Shown here: positions 21,301-31,960 of the stretch, in pieces
Layout: every line of letters starts with the position of its first letter
How positions within the stretch are numbered: position 1 is the first letter of the stretch
The notes under the pieces: model-generated
What the model saw: only the letters and a program-made list of their open reading frames with translations
Told to the model about the DNA's origin: nothing
The model's database searches: none
Assembly: GCF_028389875.1 (NCBI RefSeq)
Contig: NC_084670.1
Location: forward strand, 11,379,383-11,443,382
Direction of reading: 5' to 3'
DNA from: Rhea pennata
Taxonomy: Eukaryota; Chordata; Aves; Rheiformes; Rheidae
Length of the DNA: 64,000 bases
Program-made: the position numbers and the translations under genes

Positions 21301-21945
21301 TAAGGAAGGGGAATGCAATGGACTCAGTCATGGCAAGCTCAGAGCAAAGAAAAGCACATAGCTCCCAGCTCTGGGCTCAGCGGGTGATTAGACACTTCAT
21401 AGAAGAAAAATCCATCTAGGACTATTAAATGCAAAGGCTCTTTTCTGGCACAGGAATTCCCTGGACCACAGTCAGCTTGAGCCAAGGGATGTGCGTAAAG
21501 AGGTTTGCTGTCTGTGTGCTCTAATCTCTTCTGTCGTCTCTGTGTATTGGGTCCTGGCTAGAGAGGCTTTTCTCTGACTTGTGCAGCTTTCCTTACGACT
21601 GATACTCTTCTGCTTTCATCCCAGCACGTATGTGCACTTGCAGGGTCACTGCGGGGCAGTGTGTGCATTCATGTAACATACCAACCTTTGTGTTACTTTT
21701 CCCAGTTTAACAGCACCATTGAGGTCCCTGCAAACCCAAGCCTGCTTCCCAAACAGGAGGAGAAGGAGCCAGGGATGCCCATTCACCAGCACAGCCCTCT
21801 CCATTCTCAACACCTTGTGGTCAGCAGTGAAAAAGCCTCAGACCTGAGTGGGGACCACCAACCTGCTGCCCATGGTCTCCACCACCACAGAGACCACAGC
21901 AAGACCGATCCCAAGGGGCAGGAGCAGGAGCAACATGACCACTAA
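18373..21945 (+). CDS. SELENOP2: SELENOP2, selenoprotein P2 (SelPb), single-selenocysteine secreted protein
   Basis: Coding exons 18373-18572, 18707-18919, 19940-20075, 21706-21945; GT-AG borders and phase agree, giving 262 residues if the TGA at 18544 is read as selenocysteine (U58). The frame stays open and family-like after it. A hydrophobic signal peptide (about residues 1-20) is followed by the selenoprotein P N-terminal domain: LCQEPPAW, VTVVALLKAS, a UHFC redox motif (U58, C61) as in thioredoxin-fold proteins, VPVYQQEPQDPDVW, KDDFLVYDRCGRL and LPYSFLHFPYVE. N-glycosylation sequons are NGS, NCS, NST and NST. The tail is histidine-rich (HQHSPLHSQH, HGLHHHRDH) and ends QEQEQHDH. The selenocysteine-rich C-terminal domain of SELENOP1, which carries selenium in plasma, is absent. 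Selenoprotein P2 is known from fish, amphibians and birds and is missing in placental mammals. Its role is not established; a secreted redox or heparin/metal-binding protein is plausible. Confidence 0.93.
18544..18546 (+). other. SELENOP2: UGA recoded as selenocysteine in SELENOP2
   Basis: In-frame TGA, codon 58, in the first coding exon. It sits between KAS and HFCLLQA, exactly where human SELENOP has U in ASUYLC. The reading frame continues 26 more bases to a consensus donor and three further exons follow in frame. A SECIS element in the 3' UTR (22196-22262) supplies the required signal. Confidence 0.92.
20560..21340 (+). repeat. Ancient CR1/L3-type LINE relic in SELENOP2 intron 3
   Basis: The plus strand follows the old vertebrate CR1/L3 ORF2 in order. 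Landmarks: GTTGAAAGATAGGAAACAGGG; a reverse-transcriptase active-site remnant that still reads EFDDT at about 20731-20748; GCAGATGAATTTCAGTGTG with AATAAATG; TATGCCTTTGTGTAAACCCA, then CACATCTTCAAGCCTGTGTG and GCAAATCTG; GGACTGGAAAAGGTTGAGAG; and ATAGTAGAGGAGTATAACA. It has no long open frame and clearly predates the CR1 at 29684. Both borders are approximate. Confidence 0.72.
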
Positions 21946-22195
21946 GCAGGGCTGGGCTGCCTTGGGGAACTCAGTGCTGTGCAAACCATGCCAATCCACT
22001 TCCTAGAGGCATGAAAGAACTTGCTGGTCCCTCAGGTTGCTGGTCACCAGCAGCATTGATTTAGCAACCTCCTTCAGCATCCCTCATGTAGGTCATATTC
22101 CCACTCCGTAATGAAAATCTCCCTCAGTCATCAAAAGATGCTGCCTTTCCTGCTGTAGGGTTCAGTTCTGACTTCCTCTGCTGACGCTTGCCTTT

Positions 22196-22262
22196 CCATG
22201 ATCAATGAAGCCCGCAGTGCAAACTGGGACCACCCTGGTCACTGCGGGATGACACTGCATGG
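22196..22262 (+). promoter_or_regulatory. SELENOP2: SECIS element of SELENOP2 (type II)
   Basis: All parts of a eukaryotic SECIS are present in the 3' UTR, 250 bases after the stop. Helix I is CCATG (22196-22200) with CATGG (22258-22262). The quartet is ATGA at 22205-22208 against TGAC at 22250-22253, giving tandem G-A/A-G pairs. Helix II is A22209-T22250 plus nine uninterrupted pairs, CCCGCAGTG with CACTGCGGG. The unpaired AAA at 22221-22223 begins 12 bases after the quartet. A small extra stem GGG/CCC over an ACCA loop caps it, making it type II. This structure recruits SBP2 and the selenocysteine elongation factor so that UGA is decoded as selenocysteine. Confidence 0.88.
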
Positions 22263-22690
22263 AGCAGCAGAGCAGAGGTGGAGGAGACAGAACTGGGACG
22301 TGAGCAGTGCTGGCCAGCAGAGCCTCTGCCCATCCTAGCATCCCCAGGCATCTTGGCCAGGGAGTGAGTGGAGGGGCAGTGTGCACCCATGAGATGTGAG
22401 CCCAGAGGGTAGAGGAGTTACAAGTGAATGCTTATGGGAGGTCACTGCTTCTGATGGTCCAAACCCTGTACCCCCAAAGCTGCTACATTCTGGGGACCTC
22501 CATGCCTTGCACACAGATATGTGCAGTGGTGATGGGTGGCCGCAAGATGGTGGCCTTGCTCCCTCTTAGAAACCCAGGGGCCATGTCCAGGGCCCACAGC
22601 CCTAGGAGAATGCACATGAAGATACTGGGGCCTTTCCTGGAGAGGGAGAGAGGTCGGTGGTCTATGGGGGATGTGAATATTGAGATCATG

Positions 22691-22696
22691 AATAAA
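22691..22696 (+). terminator. SELENOP2: Poly(A) signal of SELENOP2
   Basis: AATAAA on the plus strand, 430 bases after the SECIS, giving a 3' UTR of about 770 bases that contains it. A GT-rich stretch follows (TCTGTGGAGTG, CTGGTGGTGCC). Confidence 0.6.
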
Positions 22697-22719
22697 ACCT
22701 CTGTGGAGTGAATCCTGCT

Positions 22720-25700
22720 GAGCCTGGCCTCTGGTGGTGCCCCTTTCCCAGGGGGGATGGAGGGTCTTGCTCAGACCTGACTTGGAGTGATTTGGGAAGG
22801 CACATGCTCTCCCAGCATGAAGGGATCTGGGCAGCATGTGGACTCCACAAAGCAGCAGCTGGAGAGAAGATTTGCGTTCTCCTGTGGAGGGAACTGGAGG
22901 TAAGGCAGAGGGAGAGAGAAGAAACACTCATTTTTTTTTTATACCTGCCCATTACTTTCTGACCTGGGAGGGAAAGCAGGGTTTGAATCCAGGACTTAGC
23001 CTCCGTAAGGGCGGAGTGCACCCCTGCACTATCTGGGGGAAGTTTGGCTGGGCACCTGGGTGTCTGGCTTGTAGGTATGATGTGGGGCTGCCTGCCCTGG
23101 GCTATGGAGTGAAGTGGGCAGTGGGGACAGAGATCTTGACAGGTTAGAGCTGGTCAGAGGGGAGCTGGGGGAATGTGGGGAGAAGAGAGAAGGAAGAGAG
23201 ATTGAATGGGGGTTTGCAGAGACCCAGCACAAGTGGGGGTTGTGGGTGAGCCTGAGGCCTTGCTAAGTTAAATAGTAACTACCACCTGGTTGCTAGTGGG
23301 TCCCAGACTTTGCAGGACCTGAAAATATTCCTTTTAGGTTTAAACCTCACAAGAGCTTTGAGTGAGGCTATACTTCAGCCCACACTGCTGGAGATGTTGG
23401 AACTCCCTGTGCCTGTGCTGCATGGGGGTGGGACTGTGCAGTGCAGATCTGTTTGCTTGGCACCCTGTCTGCTGTTTGCCCAGCTGACTGGACTACTTTG
23501 CTCCTTGCTGATGTTGCTGAGAGGTGGCCGGAGCTGACAGTGAGCTGCTGGGATGCTGCAGTTGTCCTCATGGGGATCAGCCAAGTATGTATGCATGATG
23601 GAGAGGGCAGCATGGGGCCCATAGCAAGATGAGAATGTAAGGGCAGTCAAGCGCTTGTGGTCAAGATCTTCTCACTGCTGATGGAAGGAAGATGTTTTTT
23701 CTGCTTAATGCTATACGGGTCCATGTGTTGGTGCTTATCCTGTTGCAGACTCTCTGAGCTGAATTTCTGCCCCATGTTCTGGAAGGCTGCATCCCTCTGT
23801 CCATCGCTGCCAGGCGGTGCTTTGCCCAGCAGGCAGGACAAGACCCAGGATGAACAGGAGATGGTCCCTGTGGGGACAAGCACAGAGCAATCAGACGGGT
23901 CTTTCTCAGCAGGCCAGCGGAGTCAGCCCCACTCTCCTGTGGGGCCTTGGCACTAGTTGTGCCAAGAACCAAAGGTGTGGGGTCCCACAGAGACCCTGAT
24001 CTCCCTCCCTTCTCTCTCTCTCTCTCGCTCCTTTCTTCCTCCTCCTCCCCCCTTCCTCCTCTAGCTGCTCCAAGCAGCCCCCAAGGGCACCTCTGTCTGC
24101 TGCTCTTGCCATCAATATCGAGGTTATCTTCTTCTTCTGGCAGCTGCTGTAATTGAAACAAAGCAGGCCGAGCCTCACGGGCTCCACTCCTCTTGCTTAT
24201 TTTGCTGGTGCTGCTGAGACAACTAATTCATTTTATCGATGTGTGGCTGGCCTCTTTTCCACCAGATTCAGGCAGAGCCCTCTCTGCGCCACAGGCGGTG
24301 GGAACAGTGTGTGTCCCCACGACGTGCTGCTGGGTGCTGTTGTGAGCCAAACTCTGGTCCTTGGCTTGCAGAGGCAGGGGCTGGTCACCAGCAGGAGCTG
24401 AACACGTCCCTGAGTCCCCAAGCCCAGCAGAGCAGCCCTGCCTGGGGACCAGAATGGCCAGGCCAGGTCCTACTCCCATGCACACAGCGCTTGGGAACGT
24501 AAGGTTAAAATCTGGGCTGTGCTTCTTGTCCTGCTGTCCTCACACTGTCCCAAGAAGTGCCTTCGAAATGCGCCTGTCCGGAAGGAAGCACGATGCACTC
24601 TTGTGGCGGGCTTGCCTTCAGCACCTCCTCCAGCTGCTGGAAGCCCAGACCTGCCATGCAAACAGCTGCTCTCCTCTCCTTTAAGTCTCTTCCTACTCAC
24701 AGGACTCTTTCCCCACCAGAAGTCCCTCCTCGCCACAAAACTCCAAGGACTCTCAGGGGCTGAGAGTGGCACTGGACACCATGCACTGGGCTCTGCTGCT
24801 GCAGCCTTTGGCAACCCCCTCAGCTCCATGTGTCAACAGCCCCCAACCTGCCACCATGACAAGAGGAAAGAAAGCTGAGCCCTCTCCTGTCCCCCTGACT
24901 CCCAGGTTGCTCTGGAGTTGCGCCCTGTGGTCCTGCTTTGGGGAGCTTTGGTGGAGCAGCCTTCCCACCAAGTGCCAGGGCAAGCCTCCAAGGCAGGTGC
25001 CATTCCTGGGTTAGGGTTAGCAGCAGACTTAAAACTCTCCGTGCTTTAGGTTTGCTGCTTTCTTTTTCCATCTTGGATCCCTTTCTGACAACAAAGACTG
25101 TTGCCAGCATTGCAGGGACACCAGGGAACTGCACATGGGTGTCTCCTGTAGGAATACAGCTCTGCACAGATGCAGCACTTGCCTGCTGGGACACGCATGA
25201 GGAAATGCATGTGTGCATGTGTCAAGGACACAGATAATCAAGCCCCATGGTTCAGGTGTACAAAGGACATGGGCACCTTCATGTTCCCACATCAGTAACT
25301 GAGGATGTAATGTAATGTGTAAAGTAAAGTAACTGTATTGCATAGTTAAATCCTGATGAATGAATGTACCAAGGCAGCATCGTTAAGGTTAGTCTCTGGA
25401 TTTATAAATACATTTATCACTTTCTGTTTAATAATTAAATCACTCAATCACTGCCAAAAGTATTTATTATGGCCTGGGACCATCCTGGCTAGGATTGTGG
25501 TCTTCCCAGAAGAATGGAGACCCTTGGGAGAGATCTAGGGATTGCTGGGTCCCAGCGACGTGCCCGACACATTTACAAGCACTGAGTCGTCCACCCCCCC
25601 CCACACCAAGTGCAGATGAACAAGATGTGACCAGGTTACTTCTATCTTAAAATTAGAGCTGTGGAACCACTTCAGCTGCTCTTTACCCTGCCAATGCAAG

Positions 25701-28700
25701 GGGAAAATCTCTGCAGTCCTCAGCCGGTCTTATGACTTCCTTTGCAAAGCTTTCCATATTAAGATACAGAGCCACGTCCCAGCTCAGTCCAGACCACTTC
25801 TCACTGTGCTGTCTAGCCCCTCCTGTGGTGCTGTGCAGTGCTGTGCACCGCTGCTGTGCTTCTCCCCAGAGATGGTCACCTTCCTTGAGGGTCTGCTGTG
25901 GCGGGGGTTTTGAAAACCCTCTATGGCAGCGGCAGACAGGGTTTCTCACCTATCTGCCTTGAAATCTTTCTTAGGGAAGGTGAGGAGCAGACAGCAGCTG
26001 GCACCATGTTTTTGGGGAGTGGGGAAGGGGTGCATATACTGCACCAGGGGCTCCCCGCACCACATCCTCTGTCCTGCAGGGCCTTAGTTTTTGTCGCTTT
26101 CAGGAGAGCGCAGAGAGGTCCTGCCAGTGATGCGCTGCTTGGCTGCCCCAGTCCTTTTTGGGCATTGTCCAGGGCAGCACTAGCTCAGGTTTAAACCCGC
26201 TACCCACTACCTTACGCCACACAAGCCTTGTCTGCCTCAGTTTCCCTGCTGAAAAAATACAGTGGGGAGAGTGGTGCTCTGTGAGCCTCTACTGGGAGGG
26301 CTCAGAAAGGCCCTTTCTGGATCGTGCTCCACATAAAGCCTGCAGAGCATCTCTGAAATCCCAAAGCCTGGAAGGATCCAGGCATTGGTTCTTCTGGGTT
26401 TCCCCTTGCCGTACAGCTGTGGCTCAGAGCCCACTGCAGGACAAGGAGCGAGGTGCGGGCAGCACACAGCACCTTGGGCATCCCACGCAGCAAAGCAACG
26501 GCAAGACTCTGGCTGGAGCACAGAGCACCATTTCCATCCTCAGTAGGGGTTTCAGGACTACCAGGGAGGATTTCGGGCCAACTGACCCCCATCAGGGCAG
26601 AGAAGGTAGGGGAGGCCTCACCAGCTGTATTTTCTGAGTCCCGGATCCAGTGGCAGCTCCGTTCGTTATCGGCAGACCCTGCACTGCAGACCAGCTCTGT
26701 GCTGTCTCTGTGCTGTTCAGCAAAGTGCTGAATTACAGTAAGTTTTTTTTCTTTTCCTTCTTTCTTAAGCAGCTGCAAGTTTCTCGATGAGCTTCATCCT
26801 TCTGGTCTGGAAACGGGAAGATTTGCTATGCATTTGATATTGAAATGCGGCTCTGAGCAGCAAAGCTCTCCCAATCTTGGTTAATACGCGCTCCCACTGG
26901 TGTGGCCACGGCAGCTGGAAACCTTCCAGGGACCGCAGCGGCTGTGGAGATGCCAGAGGAGCCGGCCAGCAGTGAGAGGTGCAGATTGGAAGGATACTGA
27001 TGACTTTTATCTCCTTTTTTTAGTTCCAAGTGCTTCCTCAGCCTTTTTGCTAAACTCCTCCTCCTCTCCCTTGCATGGTTCCTAAAGCTGTGGGGCTGGA
27101 GAGCTGGAGAGGAGGTGGTGTTGGGATGGGTGCCTGAAGAAGGGAACAGGGCTGCTGGAGGTCTTACTGGGAGACCCGATGGGCACGTAGGGCTGCTTCT
27201 ACACAAAACCCCTGCGTGGCGAGCGAATGGGGACGTCTCCCTGCTGCAGCTCATGACCAGCCCTGGGCATCCTGCGGCTGCCCTGGGGCCAGTCAGCCTG
27301 GGCGTCACAGCACAGGCTCCTCGAGCGGAGCCAGCCTGCAGCTGCGACGAGACTGCAAGGGTGCTGGGGCAGTCCTGCGCGTCTGTGCTATGGCCAGGGT
27401 TTGGGTGAAGCTGGTGCCAGGCTGCATAATATTGTCACCAGGGGCTGCTCCACCAGCCTGCACAGCCTCTTGTCCCTGGTGGCTGCTGGGGACGTTTGAT
27501 CGTGTTCCGCTGTCCCAGAGAGCCCAAGCTGTGGTGCAACTCTCCCGAGCAAGGTGTTTTCAATTAAAAGGAAAGATGAAAGATTTAAAGGGAGACAAAC
27601 AATTTGCTGTCCAGAGTTATGCAAGGCTGGGAATGAGTGTCTGACTGTAAATCCGCCTGGATCAAAGAGGGGACAAGAATGAAGCAGGGGGCTTTGTTTG
27701 GGAGCCCAGGGCCAGGAAGACCCTCCTGAGCCATCATTGCTGTGAGGTGGGAGGGAGGAGGAAGGATGTTCAGCTGCCACGATGCCCTGTGGTGCCTGGT
27801 GTCTGTGGCTCTGCCACCTCCTTGGAGGAGCAGGAAGATGCTGGTGCTGTGTCACGTGCAGCCTACTGCCTTTGGGCTGGCGCTGCTGCCTCCGAGGCCA
27901 GGCAGGTCCTCTCGGGGGACGGGGAACAGCCAGTCCTAATGTCAACAGAGGCCTCTTGTGCAGCGATGCTGTGTCAAGAAGAGGAATGGGTCCCTCCTCC
28001 TCCGCCCATTCATCTGGCAGCCAGGGCTGGCGTGCCGCCAAGCCGGGCTGCTTTGGAAACATTTCATTGAGGAGACAGCTGAGCCTAGGAAAACAGAATG
28101 AAAATATACAGAGAGATCACTGTTGTTAGGCAAAATAAATGAAAGCGGCTGCATTTCTGCCCCCCAAGTCCAGCCCAGCCAGGCCCCTCTCGCCTGTGCG
28201 GGAGCAGCAGGAATGTCACTGCCCAGGGGTGGCAGCCGCGTATTTCCATCACAAGTTAGGAGCCAGGGAAGGAGAGCTCATCCCTGGCTTTGGCCAGCTT
28301 GCTGAAGTTCCTGGTGACTAGGTCCAGGCTTGCTTTGGTGCAGGATGTCCTGCGGAGATGGGACAGAGTGGAGAAAGCAGCCACAGGAACAACCCAGCTC
28401 TGGTGACCAATATCTCCAGCATGGCCACAGAGCTGGAGACCAGTGCAGGTGGGGCCAAGGGAGCATATCTGATATGGCCCCGGTCATCCTCATCTCCCTC
28501 TGCACACTGCCACTCTTGTTATTTCCCCCAAGCATCACCTCCCTGGCACAGTCCAGCCATCGTGGTGTGGGAACCAAACAGCCATTTCTCCTCACTGCTG
28601 TTTTCTAGCTCCTACCTCTGTTCGCCAGCAATGAAAGATGGCATGGAGAGAACAGTTTGCTTCTGTTATTTATTTTTTTTGATCCAGAGGCTGACAGGCA

Positions 28701-29683
28701 CCCAGCAAGAGCAGACAAAGCCTGCCAGTACCACAGCACCACAGGACAGAGGTATGTGACCAGCCAAATATGAGGCCCAGCATGCACACACACATTTGCA
28801 GCATGGATCAGATGCCCAAGGCTGAGCTGGATCATGAGCTCATCCAGGCATTCACAGGTCCTTTGCCAACACTCACACTCCCCTCTTCTTGCCCTACTGC
28901 AAGGAAAGCAGATGGCAAGCTAGTCCTTCTTGCAACAGGCTGTGATGCAAGGGCAGATTTGTGGTTTCTCTCTCCATCCATCTCTTCTCAAGTCTTGCTG
29001 GGTGCAGTCCTTGATTTCCCATGGCATTGAGCTGCTGTGTCCTGCTCTCTTGTCAAGTGGCTTAGAGATTCTCAGGCTTGATGTGAAGGACCGGCAGGGC
29101 TGGTTTGGGCAGCAGGACCTGGCACTCAGGGCACTGCACACCCTGGGATGGCATCAGGAAAAAGCTGGCATAAAATGTCTGAATTGTAATGAGAAAGTCA
29201 GATGCTGTTTTAAAAATGTTAGCAGGGCACAAGATAGAGGGATTACATTTTTCACCGCTATACTTGACTGCTTCTTAAAGCAAATAGTTAGGGGGAAGAG
29301 GATGAACTTTATTTCCCATGGAAGAGTGTGTAGGACCCAAGTGCTACTACGGAGAGTGGTAATGTACACTAAAAAGGCACAAAGCTTGAGTTAGGGTGGA
29401 TGATTACTGAACTAAAGTAAGAACCCTGGTAAAGTCATAAAAGACCCAAATTAATTATTTTCGTTGTTTTTTCCACTACAGAACATGTCCCAGACTAGAG
29501 GCTTTTTTTCACAAAGAACCCAGTAGAGGAACTGCCTCACATTGATGTACCTGCAGAAATGGCTTTAGAATAAAATGTTGAAATGAAGAGTAAGAAATGA
29601 CCTGGGAATGACCACAGATGCTCCAAACTCCTGAGCTATGGCTCATGAAACCTGTTGCTGAAAGTGGCCTTGAAAGATGGCAG
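22720..29683. other. Intergenic DNA, no gene recognised
   Basis: Nearly 7 kb between SELENOP2 and a CR1 LINE. The open frames found here (for example the minus frame 28062-27388) are proline/serine-rich with no family resemblance and no consistent splice pattern, and are read as chance. A (CT)n run lies at about 24009-24032 in a pyrimidine-rich stretch. No RNA gene was recognised. Confidence 0.55.
24005..24032. repeat. (CT)n microsatellite
   Basis: CTCTCTCTCTCTCTCG repeat inside a longer pyrimidine-rich tract, followed by CCTCCTCC runs up to about 24062. Confidence 0.8.
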
Positions 29684-29734
29684 ATCATAGAATCAGTAAG
29701 GTTGGAAGGGACCTCTGGAGATCATCTACTCCAA

Positions 29735-29760
29735 CCCCCCCCCCCCACACACACACACAC
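29735..29760. repeat. C12(AC)7 simple repeat inside the CR1 3' UTR
   Basis: Twelve C bases (29735-29746) followed by seven AC units. It lies between the CR1 3' tail and its ORF2 stop, and probably grew after insertion. Confidence 0.9.
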
Positions 29761-29773
29761 TCAGCAGGGTCAC

Positions 29774-31330
29774 CTAGAGCATGTTAGACAGGGTTGCATC
29801 CAGGTGGGCCTTGAATATCTCCAGAGAAGGAGACTCCACAACCTCTCTGGGCAACCTGTTCCAGTGCTCCGTCACTCTCACAGGGAAGAAATTCCCCCTC
29901 ACGTTCAGGCAGAACTTCCTGTGCTTCAGTTTCTGTCCATTGCCTCTTGTCCTGTCACACGGGACAACTGAAAAGAGTTTGTCCCCATCCCTTTCACACT
30001 CTCCCTTCAGGTACTTATAAACACTGATAAGATTCCCCCCCCTCAGTCTTCTCTTCCCCAGGCTGAACAGGCCCAGCTCTCGCAGCCGTTCCTCATGGGG
30101 CAGGTGCTCCAGCCCTCCGATCATCTTTGTAGCCCTATGCTGGACTCTCCAGTAGCTCCATGTCTCTCTTGTACTGGGAGCCCAGAGCTGGACACAGTAC
30201 TCGAGATGAGGCCTCCCCAGGGCTGAGTAGAGGGGCAGGATCACCTCCCTCAACCTGCTGGCAACACTCTTCCCAATGCACCCCGGGATACCATCAGCCT
30301 TCCTGGCCACAAGGGCACATTGCTGGCTCATGGTCAGCTTGTCATCCACCAGCACTCCCAGGTCCTTCTCTGCAGAGCTGCTCTCCAGCAGGTCAGCCCC
30401 CAGCTTGTACTGGTGCCTCGGGTTATTTCTCCCTAGGTGCAGGACTCTGCACTTGCCCTTGTTGAACCTCATGAGGTTCCTCTCTGCCCAACTCTCCAGC
30501 CTGTCCAGGTCTCTCTGAATGGCAGCACAGCCCTCAGGTGTGTCAGCCACTCCTCCCAGCTTGGTATCCTCAGCAAACTTGCTGAGGAGGCACTGCATCC
30601 CCTCATCCAGGTCATTGAAGTTGAACAGGATGGGACCCAGTACTGAGCCCGGGGGGACACCACTAGCCACAGGCCTCCAACTAGACTCCCTGCCACTGAT
30701 GACGACCCTCTGAGCTCTGCCTTTCAGCCAGTTCTCAATCCACCTCACTGTCCACTCATCTAACCCACACTTCCTGAGCTTATCTAGGAGGCTGTTATGG
30801 GAGACAGTGTCAAAAGCCTTCCTGAAGTCAAGGTACACAACGTCCACTGCTCTCCCCTCATCTACCCAGCCAGTCACTCCATCATAGAAGGCTATCAGAT
30901 TGGTTAAGCAGGATTTCCCCTTGGTGAATCCATGCTGGCTACTCCTGATTACCTTATTTTCCTCCATATGTCTGGAGATGACATCTAGAATGAGTTATTC
31001 CATCACCTTACCAGGGATTGAGGTGAATTTGACTGGCCTATAGTTGCCTGGGTCCTCCTTCTTGCCCTTTTTGAAGACTGGAGTGACACTGGCTTTCTTC
31101 AAGTCCTCAGGCACCTCTTCAGTTCTCAAGGACCTTTCAAAGACAATGGAGAGTGGCCTGGCAACAACATCTGCCAGCTCCCTCAGTACCCGTGGGTGCA
31201 TCCCATCCAGGCCCATGGATTTGTGGATGTCCAGCCTGCCCAGAAGGTCTCTAATCCTATCCTCCTCAACCAAAGGGAAGTCGTTCCTTCTCCAGACTCT
31301 CTCCCTCACCCTGACTTTCTCAGAGGCGCT
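29774..31330 (-). pseudogene. CR1 ORF2 reverse transcriptase, partial and inactive
   Basis: The frame encodes the reverse transcriptase and C-terminal part of CR1 ORF2, lacking the endonuclease. Palm motifs are in order: [79 protein letters not shown], then FAEDTKLGG, where CR1 normally has FADDTKLGG. The final [19 protein letters not shown]-like block ([15 protein letters not shown]) and a stop at 29774 complete it. A TAA at 30995-30997 falls in the same frame where CR1 usually has glutamine (GKVMEQLI). The changed active-site aspartate and the stop mean it makes no enzyme. Confidence 0.9.
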
Positions 31331-31690
31331 CGTGGAACAGTAAGGTAAAATAGTAAAACCTTTTGTAAAGACCAGAAATAACAGACACATGGACAAATAT
31401 TATAAATGGAGATGAAATGATTTGATTTTTCCCAAAGCTGGTTTTACCAGGCTTTTTCTTTTGCAGATGGGAGTGTTTTCCCGGTGGAAGGGTGGCATGT
31501 AGCAGGGGAAGAGAGCAGCAGGTCTCATCCTCGCAGGTGTTGCTATAAACACTCATCCTTGCTGTGGTCTGTGCGTTGCCCAGGTGGGGCTGTGCAACCC
31601 AAAGGAGATGAGATGGGGACCCATCAGGCCCCGGACAGAAGCCCCCTTGGAGGCATCACCTCCCTTTCTCATTGCTACCTCTGGATCTAG

Positions 31691-31960
31691 CCACCCAGCC
31701 AATCAGCATGCAGTGCTCTGGCCACCCAGCCAATCAGCCATGTGGTATTGTAGCCATGCTGCTCTTTGTGGCATTGTAGCCACCCAGCCAATCAGCCTCA
31801 CGGCATTGTGCCCACCCAGCCAATCGGCATGCAGTGCTCTGGCCACCCAGCCAATCAGCCATGCGGCATTGTAGCCACGCAGCCCTTTGTGGCTTTGTAA
31901 CGACCCAGCCAATCAGCGTCGCGGCAGTGTGCCCACCAGCCAATCAGCCTTGCGGTGTGC
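31691..31960 (+). repeat. Tandem array of CCAAT boxes with a 121-bp higher-order period
   Basis: CCAATC occurs at 31699, 31730, 31788, 31820, 31851, 31909 and 31940, nearly always in the context CACCCAGCCAATCAGC. Spacings are 31, 58, 32, 31, 58, 31. This is two copies of a 121-bp unit, each made of four roughly 30-bp subunits, one of which has lost its CCAAT (GCCATGCTGCTCTTTGTGG and GCCACGCAGCCCTTTGTGG). CCAATCA is the NF-Y core, and spacing near 31 bp keeps the sites on one face of the helix. GC-rich DNA with two good splice donors (GTGAGTTG near 32066 and GTAAGTTG near 32080) follows. It may be a minisatellite, a promoter or both. Confidence 0.8.

Larger units (their letters stand above)
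29684..31335 (-). mobile_element. CR1 non-LTR retrotransposon, 5'-truncated, minus strand
   Basis: About 1.65 kb of CR1 read on the minus strand. The 3' end carries the usual CR1 tail; on the plus strand it reads ATCATAGAATCA followed by GGTTGGAAGGGACCTCTGGA, i.e. ATTCTATGAT-type octamers at the element's 3' terminus. The 5' part of the element is missing, as in most CR1 copies, and the visible similarity fades near 31335. One long frame with a single stop suggests a relatively young copy compared with those at 2205 and 20560. A C12(AC)7 run has expanded in the 3' UTR. Confidence 0.92.

Noticed and set aside
22011-22060. Alternative SECIS candidate (ATGA ... TGAT)
   Set aside because: The helix between the two motifs is broken by an unequal internal loop and no AA or clean CC lies at the right place in the loop. 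The structure at 22196-22262 fits much better.
22970-22995. tRNA-like T-loop GTTTGAATCC
   Set aside because: No matching acceptor, D or anticodon arms could be laid out on either side.
27388-28062. 224-residue minus-strand open frame
   Set aside because: No recognisable domain, unusual proline/serine content, no supporting promoter or splice pattern.
29774-30967. 397-residue reverse-transcriptase frame as a host gene
   Set aside because: It is the ORF2 of a 5'-truncated CR1 with a stop and an altered active site, bounded by the CR1 3' tail.
31703-31912. Minus-strand open frame through the CCAAT array with repeated WLGG-like units
   Set aside because: The protein repeat simply mirrors the DNA repeat read backwards; there is no start context or splice pattern.
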